Source of the DNA: an uncultured Candidatus Pelagibacter sp.
GTDB lineage: Bacteria; Pseudomonadota; Alphaproteobacteria; Pelagibacterales; Pelagibacteraceae
Length of the DNA: 64,000 nucleotides
Reading direction: 5' to 3'
NCBI RefSeq assembly: GCF_943788075.1
Contig: NZ_CALSOW010000001.1
Location: 352,646-416,645 of the forward strand
Part shown: positions 21,081 through 30,695 of the stretch, piece after piece
Layout of the letters: each line of letters opens with the position of its first letter
How positions within the stretch are numbered: position 1 is the stretch's first letter
Program-made: the position numbers and the translations under genes
The notes under the pieces: model-generated
Databases searched by the model: none
Told to the model about the DNA's origin: nothing
What the model saw: the letters and a program-made list of their open reading frames with translations, nothing else

Positions 21081-21293
21081 ATGAGTACACTAACTGGTAA
21101 AATTAAATGGTATAATGGTAAAAAAGGCTATGGTTTCATTGAAAGAGATGACAAAGAAAAAGATGCCTTTGTGCATGCATCAGCAGTTAAAGCAGCTGAC
21201 ATGAGATATCTAAACGAAGGGGATAAACTTGAGTTTACATTAGAAGATGGCCCAAAAGGCCCTTCTGCAGTTAATCTAAAAAAAATAGATTAA
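21081..21293 (+). CDS. Cold-shock domain protein (CspA family)
   Basis: GKIKWYNGKKGYGFIERDDKEKDAFVHASAV. Confidence 0.96.
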   Translation: MSTLTGKIKWYNGKKGYGFIERDDKEKDAFVHASAVKAADMRYLNEGDKLEFTLEDGPKGPSAVNLKKID

Positions 21294-21306
21294 TTTTAAA
21301 TATTTC

Positions 21307-21350
21307 AAAGGGCGTTAAATCTATAAATAGATTAACGTCCTTTTTATTTT
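21307..21350 (+). terminator. Predicted intrinsic terminator after csp gene
   Basis: aaaGGGCGTTAAATCTA-taaa-TAGATTAACGTCCtttttattttt hairpin followed by T-rich tract. Confidence 0.75.
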
Positions 21351-21515
21351 TACTTGAATAATGACAATTATTGTCTAAAAGACTGCTCATGATTATAAAT
21401 ATTACATACAGAGAGACTTCAAGAAGCACTCATAGAATCTGTTTCCATAGCCTGTAGGCTATTTATTTATAATATAATTTTTAATCCACACAAAAATAAT
21501 ATAAAAACAAGGAAT

Positions 21516-21590
21516 GCCTGGGTGGTGTAACGGTTAGCACGAAAGTTTGTGGAACTTTAAGTTTGAGTTCGATTCTCAGCCCGGGTACCA
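21516..21590 (+). tRNA. tRNA-His (GTG anticodon)
   Basis: GCCTGGG/CCCGGGT acceptor, D-stem GTGT/GCAC, anticodon arm AAAGT-TTGTGGA-ACTTT, T-arm TTGAG-TTCGATT-CTCAG, ACCA. Confidence 0.95.
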
Positions 21591-21594
21591 AAAA

Positions 21595-22989
21595 ATGAAT
21601 AAAGAAAATAAATTAGTACCTGGATTACCTTCAGGTTTTGAAGATCGTTGGGATAAAAAACTTCTTCTCAAAAAAAAGCTATTAAAAGCGATTGAGAATA
21701 ATTTTATCAAGTTTGGAGCAGAGGCTCTTGAAACCCCTTCGTTTGAAATTAGTGAAAACATAGGATCTTTTCTTGCAGAAGACGATAGTAATCCTATGTC
21801 TGATGTATTCTCATTTCAAGATGGTGAAAAAAGTATTACGCTTAGGTACGATCTATCGAGCCCACTAGCAAGATTTGTTGCTCAAAACAATCAAGAGCTA
21901 CCTTCAATTTATAAACGATATGCAATTCAAAATGTATTTCGTAACGAAAAAGCTGGAAATGGACGTTACAGAGAATTTATGCAAGCAGACTTTGATATCG
22001 TTGGAAATGTTAATCCTGCTCAAGCAAATGCTGAACTTTGTAATTTAATTTCAAGTACATTATCTGATTGTGGATTAAACAAAGATCAATTTACCATCAA
22101 TGTAAGTAATAGAAAAATTGTTCAAGGATTAATTAATGAATTAAAAATTTCTGAAGAAAAACAAATTAAAGTTATTCGAGCAATTGATAAATTAGATAAG
22201 CCTGGATTTGGATTAAAAGGAGTTGAAGATTTACTTAAAAAAGAAAGAAAAGATCAAAGTGGGGCTATTACTAAAGGTGCAGATCTATCAGATGATCAAG
22301 CTGCACAAATATTAAATTTTTTAAAAATAAAAGATTTAAAAGAATTAAAAGAAACTTTAAAAAATCCATTATCTCAAGAAGGGGTAAGTGAGCTTGAGAA
22401 TGTATTTGAAGTATTAGGATATGGATCAAATTTAAATCAAGTTAAGACGAATTTTACCATTGTAAGAGGTCTTGCTTATTATTCCGACTTTATTGTAGAG
22501 ACTAATTTAAATTTCAAAGTTACTAATAACAAAGGAAAAGAAGTAGATATTGGAAGTATATGTTCAGGTGGAGCTTATGCAAAATTGATATCTAGATTTA
22601 GAGGCGTTGATATTCCAGGAACAGGAATAAGCTTTGGTGTAGATAGGTTATTATTTGCTTTAATGCAATTAGATCAAATTAAAGTTGAAGATCAAAAACC
22701 TGTTTTAGTCTGCGTCATGGATCAAAAATATTTGAAAAATTATTATGAATTAGTGGATCAATTAAGAGACAATAATATTAATGCTGAAGTTTTTTTAGAT
22801 AGTAAAAAAAATCTTGGCAAACAATTAACCTTTGCAAATAAACGTGAATTACCGGTTGCCGTTATTTGTGGGGAAAATGAATTTAATGATAACACAGTTA
22901 CTATTAAAAACCTTAAAGGCGTTAAGGGTGAAAATAATCAAACAATTCCAAAAGCTGATTTAATTAATGAAATCAAAAAACTTATCTGA
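21595..22989 (+). CDS. hisS: Histidyl-tRNA synthetase
   Basis: RYDLSSPLARFVAQ, VFRNEKAGNGRYREFMQADFDIVG, RGLAYYSDFIVE; ATG at 21595, 4 nt after tRNA-His. Confidence 0.93.
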   Translation: MNKENKLVPGLPSGFEDRWDKKLLLKKKLLKAIENNFIKFGAEALETPSFEISENIGSFLAEDDSNPMSDVFSFQDGEKSITLRYDLSSPLARFVAQNNQELPSIYKRYAIQNVFRNEKAGNGRYREFMQADFDIVGNVNPAQANAELCNLISSTLSDCGLNKDQFTINVSNRKIVQGLINELKISEEKQIKVIRAIDKLDKPGFGLKGVEDLLKKERKDQSGAITKGADLSDDQAAQILNFLKIKDLKELKETLKNPLSQEGVSELENVFEVLGYGSNLNQVKTNFTIVRGLAYYSDFIVETNLNFKVTNNKGKEVDIGSICSGGAYAKLISRFRGVDIPGTGISFGVDRLLFALMQLDQIKVEDQKPVLVCVMDQKYLKNYYELVDQLRDNNINAEVFLDSKKNLGKQLTFANKRELPVAVICGENEFNDNTVTIKNLKGVKGENNQTIPKADLINEIKKLI

Positions 22990-24019
22990 AAATATCCTTA
23001 GATCAGTCAAATCTAAAGGATTTAAGTATATTGATTTACCTTCAGTAATTGAGGCTAATCATATTGTCCAAAGATCAGGTGAAAACTTTAGAAAGTTTAT
23101 ATTTTCTTTTATTGATCAAAATGGAAGTGAGCTTTGCCTTAGACCCGACTTAACTATTGCATCATGTCTTAGGTATTTAGAGAATAATTTAAAAGGAAAA
23201 GAGAAGATTTTTTATAGTGGTCAGGCTTATCGAAAATCACAAAATAAAAAAGACTCTATAATTAGAGACCAAGTTGGGTTTGAAATCATTGGATCTAAAG
23301 ATGAAAAGAATGATGACAAAGAAATTATCAATACATCTTTAAAATCGCTTCAAAATATTAAATATACATCAGGAACATTAACAATTGGAAATGTTGAAAT
23401 CTTTAATTTGTTAATTTCAAAGCTAGATATTCCAAAACGATGGAAGTTAAGATTATCAAGACATTTTTGGAGAGAGAAATATTTTAATGATCTATTAAAA
23501 AGATTAGAAACTAATTCAGATGTAGATCCAACTATCGTTGAGATTGATAAGAAACGATATTTTAAAATGTTAAAAGAAGATCTATCCAAAGTTATCGCAG
23601 GAAGATCAATTAATGAAATTTTAAAAAGATTTGATAACAAAATTAGAGATCCAAGAGGCACAAAAAAGGGTGAAAATGTATCAAAGATTATTAAAGAGTT
23701 TTTAAAGATTAAATGCCCAATTAATAAAGCTGCAAGTGAACTTAATAAGTTTTTTAAAAAGAATAAGATTAATTTAATAGTTGATCAAAAATATTTTCCA
23801 ATCTCAAATAATAAAATTTCAAAACTTAATGTTGTTTTCTCAGCTTCATTTGGAAGACAATTAGAATACTACACAGGAATGGTATTTAAAATTGATATCA
23901 AGTCTAAATCAAAAAACAGAAACATAATTAATGGTGGAAGATATGATAAATTAATTTCAGATCTTGGAGCTAAAAATCAAGTAGCAGCAGTTGGAGCTGC
24001 TTTAAATTTAAATTACTAA
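22967..24019 (+). CDS. hisZ: ATP phosphoribosyltransferase regulatory subunit (HisZ, HisRS-like)
   Basis: LCLRPDLTIASCLRYLENNLKGKEKIFYSGQAYRKSQ; GRQLEYYTGMVFKI; NGGRYDKLISDLG; upstream of short-form hisG. Confidence 0.85.
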   Translation: MKSKNLSENILRSVKSKGFKYIDLPSVIEANHIVQRSGENFRKFIFSFIDQNGSELCLRPDLTIASCLRYLENNLKGKEKIFYSGQAYRKSQNKKDSIIRDQVGFEIIGSKDEKNDDKEIINTSLKSLQNIKYTSGTLTIGNVEIFNLLISKLDIPKRWKLRLSRHFWREKYFNDLLKRLETNSDVDPTIVEIDKKRYFKMLKEDLSKVIAGRSINEILKRFDNKIRDPRGTKKGENVSKIIKEFLKIKCPINKAASELNKFFKKNKINLIVDQKYFPISNNKISKLNVVFSASFGRQLEYYTGMVFKIDIKSKSKNRNIINGGRYDKLISDLGAKNQVAAVGAALNLNY

Positions 24020-24681
24020 TGAACAAAAATATTATTAATATTGGTATTCCAAGCAAAGGTAGACTTAGAAAAGATATTTTAAAAATATTTAAAAAAAATA
24101 AATTAAATCTAGTTTCTGAAAGAGGGGAAAGAGATTTATTAGGATCCATAAAACAATTAAAAAATGTTAAAGTTTTATATCTTCATGCAAGAGAGATTGT
24201 TGAAAGACTTGGAGATGGCTCATTAGATCTTGGTTTTTCAGGATTTGATTTATTAAAAGAGAGTGAAGTAAATATTCAAAATAAAATCAATGTATCTAAA
24301 AGATATGATTTTGGAAAAGCAACTTTAGTTGTTGCAATTCCTGATCCATGGATTGATGTTCAAACGGTTGCTGATTTAGAGGAAATTGCATTTGAATTTA
24401 AAGATAAAAAGAAGAAAAGATTAAGAGTTGCAACCAAATATCCAAATTTAACTAGAGAGTTTTTATTTTCAAAAGGGGTTACTCAATTTAAATTAGTAAG
24501 CTCTCTTGGAGCCACAGAGGCTTATCCCTTTACAGGATCAAGTGAAATTATCACTGATATAACATCAACTGGTGAAACTTTAAGAGCTAATAATCTTCGT
24601 ATTTTAAAGGATGGAGAAATATTAAAATCAGAGGCTTGTATGATGACATCAAAACTCATCTGTAAAAAAACTAGAAGTTAA
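24019..24681 (+). CDS. hisG: ATP phosphoribosyltransferase, short form
   Basis: IGIPSKGRLRKDIL, LDLGFSGFDLL, RVATKYPNLTREF, DITSTGETLRANNL. Confidence 0.94.
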   Translation: MNKNIINIGIPSKGRLRKDILKIFKKNKLNLVSERGERDLLGSIKQLKNVKVLYLHAREIVERLGDGSLDLGFSGFDLLKESEVNIQNKINVSKRYDFGKATLVVAIPDPWIDVQTVADLEEIAFEFKDKKKKRLRVATKYPNLTREFLFSKGVTQFKLVSSLGATEAYPFTGSSEIITDITSTGETLRANNLRILKDGEILKSEACMMTSKLICKKTRS

Positions 24682-24694
24682 AAAACTAGTTAAA

Positions 24695-24826
24695 TTACTT
24701 TCTAAGAATTAGATCTTTCCAATAAATTAAAATAATCTTAATAATATCAAGGTTTCTAGCAACAGCATAAATTGCGATTATGACTCCTATAACAAATATA
24801 ATTTTTAATATTAAGAATAATTCCAT
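24695..24826 (-). CDS. 43-aa putative small membrane protein
   Basis: Hand translation MELFLILKIIFVIGVIIAIYAVARNLDIIKIILIYWKDLILRK; one strong hydrophobic helix; fills an otherwise empty gap. Confidence 0.45.
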   Translation of the reverse strand: MELFLILKIIFVIGVIIAIYAVARNLDIIKIILIYWKDLILRK

Positions 24827-24891
24827 GAGGTAAGTTTTTAATAATTAAATATATTAATCATATTTTTACTATAAAATAAATTATTAGAATC

Positions 24892-25990
24892 ATGGATATA
24901 ATTTTAGTTGTTTTATTAGTGTTATTAGTTGGAATTGCTTCATCAATTCTTTATCTAAATCTCAAATCTAAGCCTAAAGATGAGAATGAAAATAAGGAAG
25001 CTGAAGAAATAGCTAATTTAAAGACTGAAATACAAAGTTTAAAAGATACTCTAAATAATACTATTAATACCTCACTTGGCACAATGTCGACTTCATTTAA
25101 TAATCTTTCAACAGGTGTCACTAAAGATATGACAGAAGCTTTAACTAAAGTAGATGAAAAAGTTGGAAACTTTAATCAGTCAGGTTGAATTATTAAATCA
25201 AAGCCAAGAGGGGATCACTAAAATTTTAGCAGGTGTTAAAAAATATGGAACTCTTGCAGAGTTTAGTTTGGATGCTTTAATTAAAGATTTATTGCCTGCC
25301 TCACAATTCATGACTAATGTTAAGATGAAGGAAGATACCAGTGAAAATGTTGAATTTGCAATCAAACTTCAAGGAGATGTTTTAGTTCCAGTTGATAGTC
25401 ATTTTCCAGTGGAAAAATTTAAAGCAATTACCGATGGTCATGACGCGCAAGATAAAAGAGCTGTTGCAGATGCTAGAACAAAATTAGCTACTGCTTTTAA
25501 AGCTAAAGCTAAAAGTGTTAATGAAAAATATATTGTTCCACCAAAAACTACAGATTTTGCAATTGTCTATGCTCCAACGGAAAGCTTATACAAAGAATTA
25601 ACTGAATACCAAGATCCAAGTACTAAAGAGTTATTAACTCAAGAATTAATGAAAAAACATAAAGTTGTAATCTGTGGCCCTAATACTCTTTCAGCTTACT
25701 TGCAATCTCTTCACATGGGATTTCAATCTTTAAAAGTTCAAAAAGGTGCTACCGAAATTTATAATCACTTAAAAACAATTACCTCAAGATTTGGAAAGCA
25801 CTTTGATAATATAATTTCTCTTAGAAAAAAATTAGAAGAAGCTATGTCTGTTGTTGATAAGTTTGGAACAGATGCTAGATCAATTACTAGAACTCTTGAA
25901 AGTATTAAAGATCCTGAACAACTTGAAAAAGCAGTCCAAACAGAAAATGTAGAAAAATTTGTTGATCGTTCAAAACAAGCAAATAATTAA
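24892..25990 (+). CDS. rmuC: RmuC-family DNA recombination protein, one apparent +1 indel near 25180
   Basis: N-terminal TM; coiled coil EIQSLKDTLNNTINTSLGTM; VGNFNQ-QVELLNQSQEG; AIKLQGDVLVPVDSHFPVEKF. Confidence 0.88.
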
Positions 25991-26027
25991 TTTCTTTTTT
26001 TCTAAAATAGCGAATATAAGAAATCAC

Positions 26028-26714
26028 ATGGAGTGGAATAATAAATATATTTATCCAAAATCAACTAGATCAATAGTAGATGGCTCAAGGCATTACTCTG
26101 TAAATGAAGAACGCTTGCCATCGGTTACAACAATATTAAAAGCAACTGAGTCTGAGGAAAAAAAAGCATCTCTTCAAGCTTGGAAGCAAAGGGTTGGTCA
26201 AAAGCAGGCTGAAATTATCACTCGTGAGGCTAGTAGCAGGGGTAGTTCTATGCATGAATACTTAGAAAAATTTTTGCTTGGTAAATTAAATTTAGATTTA
26301 TTGGGAGATAATACTAGAGAGCGAATGATGGCTGATCAGATTATTGAAAATGGTTTAAGAAATAAACTTGATGAAATTTGGGGTTGTGAGGCAACATTAT
26401 ATTATCCAGGTAAATATGCAGGAGCTGCTGACTGTGTTGGCGTTTATGAAAATAAAGAAACCATAATTGATTTTAAACAAAGTAATAAGCCAAAAAAAGA
26501 TGAATGGATTGATGATTATTATTTGCAATGTAGTGCTTATGCTTTAGCCCATAATACAGTTCATGGATCTAATATTACTCAAGCAGTTATATTGCTTTGT
26601 ACAAAAGACAATATGTTTCAAAGGTTTTTAATAGATGGTGACAGATTAAAAGATTACCAAAATAAATTTTTAGAAAAAGTTGAACAATTTTATGCACAAA
26701 GGAGAGCAAATTGA
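26028..26714 (+). CDS. PD-(D/E)XK exonuclease-like protein (MGME1/phage-exonuclease-like)
   Basis: LPSVTTILKAT, SSRGSSMHEYLEKF, YAGAADCVGVYENKETIIDFKQSNKPKKDEWIDDYYLQCSAYALAHN. Confidence 0.8.
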   Translation: MEWNNKYIYPKSTRSIVDGSRHYSVNEERLPSVTTILKATESEEKKASLQAWKQRVGQKQAEIITREASSRGSSMHEYLEKFLLGKLNLDLLGDNTRERMMADQIIENGLRNKLDEIWGCEATLYYPGKYAGAADCVGVYENKETIIDFKQSNKPKKDEWIDDYYLQCSAYALAHNTVHGSNITQAVILLCTKDNMFQRFLIDGDRLKDYQNKFLEKVEQFYAQRRAN

Positions 26715-28156
26715 ATTACGTAGTGTGGGATATTGAGACAGATTCTGCTCAGACAGATTGGGCAACTATTATTGAAATAGGTGGAATATTATTAGATGAA
26801 AACTTCAAAGAATTAGAGCGTTTTCAAGCAAGATGTAGGCTGCCTCAGGATAGAGTTCCAAGTGCTACTGCACTTTGTATTAATAAATCAAATGTAGATT
26901 TATTAACTAAAGGTAATTTAAGTCATTACGAAATGTTAACTCAGGTTGAGCAAAAATTTAGAGAATGGTCACCTGCAACATTTTTAGGTTATTCAAGTAT
27001 TAATTTTGATGATGAAGTAATTAGAAAAGAATTTTTTAAATCTTTAAGAAAGCCTTATTTAACAAATACAGAGGGAAATGTTCGTCATGATGCTTTAAAT
27101 ATAGTTAGAGCAGCATTTGCAATCGATGATGATGTTTTAAAAACAGAACTAAATCCAAAAGGAAATAAGTCAATGAAGCTGGAGTCTTTAGCAAGATTAA
27201 ATGGTTTTGAATCTGCTGGAGCTCACTCTGCATTATTTGATACAGAGCTTACTGTTAAGGTTTTAGATTTAATTAAACAAAAACAGCCAACCCTTTGGCA
27301 AGAATATTTTAAAACAAGTAGCAAAGTAATTGTCGAGAACATGGTTAAGCAAGAAAAAATATTTACATTAAATGAGTATTTTTATGGAACAAGTCGATTG
27401 TATTTATGTGCACCACTTCACCCTAATGCTTGCATGCATCCAGTTTATAAATGGGGTCAAGCAGTAGATCTTAGAGTTGATATTGAGGCCATTCAAAAAT
27501 TAAATTATGAAGATTTAAAAAAAGAGATGAAAAAGTCTCCGAAGTTTTTAAGAACTATTAGATCGAATAAAGCACCAATAATTTTAGATCCAAGTTTTGG
27601 AATGAAAGTTGAGCCTTATAGTAAACTTGATCCTAACTTAATTAAAAAAAGAGCTGAACTAGTTAAAAGTAATGAAAAGTTTTCACAAGATGTTTGCAAT
27701 ATTTTAAGAGAAGCTGCTGAGGAGAAAATGGAAACTTCTTCACAAGAAGATATCGAGCCAGAAGAATCTATTTATTCTGGAGGATTTACGTCTGCTAAAG
27801 ATCAAGCTTTATTTCCTAAATTTCATACAGGGGATTGGAAAGAAAAGTTTGCACTATTAGATAAATTTGAAGATGAAAGATTGGTTACGTTTGGTCATGG
27901 ATTGATATTTAATGAGGCACCTGAAATTCTACCAAAAGAAATTCATAAAAAAATAAAACGACGTATAGCTTCAAGAATTCTAAGTACTAATAAGGAGAAA
28001 TGGTGGACAATTTCTGCTTTTTATTCAGAGTGTGATGAGATTAGAGAAAATGAAGATAAGATGTTTTCGTTCAAAACAGTAGATGAAAAGCTTAAATTTC
28101 TTGATGGAATTAATGATTATGTGATGAATCTAGAGCAAAAGTATTCAGACGCATAA
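26711..28156 (+). CDS. Exodeoxyribonuclease I-like 3'-5' exonuclease (TTG start)
   Basis: YVVWDIETDSAQTDWATIIEIGGILLDENF, YSSINFDDEVIRKEFF, AHSALFDTELTVKVL; ExoI-like C-terminal half. Confidence 0.85.
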   Translation: MNYVVWDIETDSAQTDWATIIEIGGILLDENFKELERFQARCRLPQDRVPSATALCINKSNVDLLTKGNLSHYEMLTQVEQKFREWSPATFLGYSSINFDDEVIRKEFFKSLRKPYLTNTEGNVRHDALNIVRAAFAIDDDVLKTELNPKGNKSMKLESLARLNGFESAGAHSALFDTELTVKVLDLIKQKQPTLWQEYFKTSSKVIVENMVKQEKIFTLNEYFYGTSRLYLCAPLHPNACMHPVYKWGQAVDLRVDIEAIQKLNYEDLKKEMKKSPKFLRTIRSNKAPIILDPSFGMKVEPYSKLDPNLIKKRAELVKSNEKFSQDVCNILREAAEEKMETSSQEDIEPEESIYSGGFTSAKDQALFPKFHTGDWKEKFALLDKFEDERLVTFGHGLIFNEAPEILPKEIHKKIKRRIASRILSTNKEKWWTISAFYSECDEIRENEDKMFSFKTVDEKLKFLDGINDYVMNLEQKYSDA

Positions 28157-28222
28157 TTTAATAAATCAAAAAAATTTATTTTTGCCCATTGAATAATCAA
28201 TTGAATCAATTATATCAGTAAT

Positions 28223-28540
28223 ATGCTTAATGATTTTAAAGACGACGATTTTGATAGTAAAATAAAAAACGAAGATATTTCAGTTATCCAGTTCAGTGCT
28301 GCTTGGTGTGGACCTTGTAAAGCTCTTGTTCCTGTAATGACTAAGCTTTCAGACGAATATAAAGATAAAGCTGGTTTCTATTACGCAGACATCGAAGATG
28401 GTGGAATTAATACTGGAAGTGCTGCAGGAATTAGAGGTGTGCCGACAGTTATTATCTACAAAAAAGGTGTTGAAGTAGATAGAAAAGTTGGTGGAGTTCC
28501 TGAAAGCCACATGAAAGAGTTTTTAGATAAAAATATCTAA
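28223..28540 (+). CDS. trxA: Thioredoxin
   Basis: VIQFSAAWCGPCKALVPVM, GIRGVPTVIIYKKG. Confidence 0.95.
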   Translation: MLNDFKDDDFDSKIKNEDISVIQFSAAWCGPCKALVPVMTKLSDEYKDKAGFYYADIEDGGINTGSAAGIRGVPTVIIYKKGVEVDRKVGGVPESHMKEFLDKNI

Positions 28541-29806
28541 TTTAAATTCAATACTTCCCCAGCAAGATATAAGAGATCCAGTAATTAGGATAATATCGTT
28601 TTCCTTGACTGGAATTGACCTGATAGCATCCTCTATACTTTCTTGGTAATTGATATTTTTGAAGCTATTTAGCTTATCTTTAAGCTCTTTTCCTTTAATG
28701 GAGTTTGGTTGATTAGGAATATCTATAGTGGTCAAGGTTTTAACATCCTTAAAGTAACTCATGTATTCATTATGATCTTTATTGGCCATCATTCCTAAGA
28801 TGATATGTTTGTTACAATTTAAACTTTCTAAGTATTCATTTAACACTTTTGCTCCTAAAGGATTATGTGAGCCATCAACAAAAAGTTGATGATCTTTTGC
28901 AAGTTCTTTAAGTTTACCTGATTTAATTTCCTGTAATCTTGCAATACTATTTATTTTTGTAATTCCTTGTTTGATATGTTCATCTTTTATATCAAAATCT
29001 TTTATAGTTCTTAACGTTGCAATAGCAGTTGAGATGTTTTCTAATTGAAATTGACCTTTAACATTTGGCATTGGTAATTTTATTCCACCTAATTGATCTT
29101 CATAATAAAAGAAATCATTTTCTTTTATTGTAAAACTATAATCTTCATTATGAAAAAACTTATTTGAGCTGTTACTTGATATTGTTTTTTTAATACTATC
29201 TGTAATTTCTTTAGAACTTTGTTTTGCAACTATAATATTTGAATTTAAAAGAGTTGAAGTTTTCTCATAAATAATTTTTTCAACAGTTTGCTCATTTTCA
29301 GGTAGCCAATCTAAATGATCAAGTCCAATTGAAGTTACAATGCTGGCTAGATTATTTTTAAGTATATTAGTCGCGTCAAACCTATGAAATAAGCCAGTTT
29401 CTATCAAATTGATATTATCTGGATATTGAGAAGCTTTTAAAAAATAAGCTGCAGTCAATATCTCAAAAAAAGTAATGGGTTCATTATTATTAGCACTTTC
29501 AATTTCTTCAAACAAACTTGCTAACTCTTCATCATTAAGTTCTTCATTATTAAAAACAAATCTTTCATTAATACTTTTAATATGAGGACTAGTGTAAATA
29601 TTACATTTAATATTTGCTTCTTTTAAAATAGCAAACATCGCTTGGATGGTTGAATACTTTCCATTTGTTCCAACAATTGAAATTGCTTTAAGTTTATCTT
29701 GAGGATTTCCTAATCTTTGACAGAGATTTTGAATACGATCTAAACTTAGATCTATTTCTTTAGGATGCAGCTCTTGTAAGCGACTGACTATCTTCTGAAG
29801 TTTCAT
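28523..29806 (-). CDS. folC: Folylpolyglutamate / dihydrofolate synthase
   Basis: IVGTNGKYSTIQAMFAIL, SPHIKSINERF, IGLDHLDWLPENEQTVEKIIYEKT, VDGSHNPLGAKVL. Confidence 0.92.
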   Translation of the reverse strand: MKLQKIVSRLQELHPKEIDLSLDRIQNLCQRLGNPQDKLKAISIVGTNGKYSTIQAMFAILKEANIKCNIYTSPHIKSINERFVFNNEELNDEELASLFEEIESANNNEPITFFEILTAAYFLKASQYPDNINLIETGLFHRFDATNILKNNLASIVTSIGLDHLDWLPENEQTVEKIIYEKTSTLLNSNIIVAKQSSKEITDSIKKTISSNSSNKFFHNEDYSFTIKENDFFYYEDQLGGIKLPMPNVKGQFQLENISTAIATLRTIKDFDIKDEHIKQGITKINSIARLQEIKSGKLKELAKDHQLFVDGSHNPLGAKVLNEYLESLNCNKHIILGMMANKDHNEYMSYFKDVKTLTTIDIPNQPNSIKGKELKDKLNSFKNINYQESIEDAIRSIPVKENDIILITGSLISCWGSIEFKLDIFI

Positions 29807-30689
29807 TTTGCTCAGAACTTATAACAGAATTTTGCTTTAACAATATTGATAATAAAGTTCCTATTTTTGATACAAGATCTTTACGTTCAACAATTAAATC
29901 AACGAAACCTGTTTTTTCAACATATTCACTTTTCTGAAATCCTTCAGGTAATTCCTCTTTAACAGTTCCTTGAATAACTCTAGCACCAGCGAATGCAATT
30001 AATGCCCCAGGTTCTGCAATATGAATATCTCCCAACATTGCATAAGAAGCTGTAATACCACCAGCTGTTGGATCTGTAATGCAAACTAGATAAGGTAAAC
30101 CATTTTTCTTTAATTCATTGATTGCAAGAGTTGTTCTAGTCATTTGAGATAATGAAATTAAACTTTCCATCATTCTCATTCCACCCCCAGCACTAATACA
30201 TAAAAAAGGTGTTCTGTTTTCTATCGCATGCTGAATTCCATATAAAAAAGCTTCCCCTTCAGCAGCAGCCATTGAAGCACCTAGAAAATCAAAGTCAGAT
30301 GCAACTGCTGTAATTTTTATATTATTGATAGTTCCACATGCAACCATCATTCCACATTCCATTCCTGTTTTTTTACGAGCAGCTTTTAATCTATCTTTAT
30401 ATGATTTTGAGTCTGTCCAATTTAATGGATCATCTTTTGGAATTGGAGTTTTAAATACTTCATAGTTATTTTTACCAAATAAAATATCAAATCTTTGGCT
30501 TGGTTTAATTCGGTGATGTTTATTACAATCAGGACAAACCCATAAGTTTTGCTCTAAATCTTTTTTAAGAATTGGACCTCTACAACAACTTGTCCAATCA
30601 CTTTTTGCGATATCTTCTTTTGAAGCTCGTTCGTGAAAAGCAGTTTTAATCTTTTCACCTGCTTTTATTATTTTTGTAATCCAGTTCAT
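29760..30689 (-). CDS. accD: Acetyl-CoA carboxylase carboxyltransferase subunit beta
   Basis: CCRGPILKKDLEQNLWVCPDCNKHHRI, SAGGGMRMMESLISLSQMTRT, ADP-like TDPTAGGITASYAMLGDIHIAEPGALIAFAGARVI. Confidence 0.96.
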   Translation of the reverse strand: MNWITKIIKAGEKIKTAFHERASKEDIAKSDWTSCCRGPILKKDLEQNLWVCPDCNKHHRIKPSQRFDILFGKNNYEVFKTPIPKDDPLNWTDSKSYKDRLKAARKKTGMECGMMVACGTINNIKITAVASDFDFLGASMAAAEGEAFLYGIQHAIENRTPFLCISAGGGMRMMESLISLSQMTRTTLAINELKKNGLPYLVCITDPTAGGITASYAMLGDIHIAEPGALIAFAGARVIQGTVKEELPEGFQKSEYVEKTGFVDLIVERKDLVSKIGTLLSILLKQNSVISSEQNETSEDSQSLTRAAS

Positions 30690-30695
30690 TTAATT

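Noticed and set aside
24892-25990. Programmed ribosomal frameshifting in rmuC, argB, trpB or dnaX
   Set aside because: No consistent slippery heptamer plus stimulatory structure; indels are scattered, occur in many unrelated genes and cluster by position. In dnaX the breaks are in the N-terminal ATPase part, not the known tau/gamma site.
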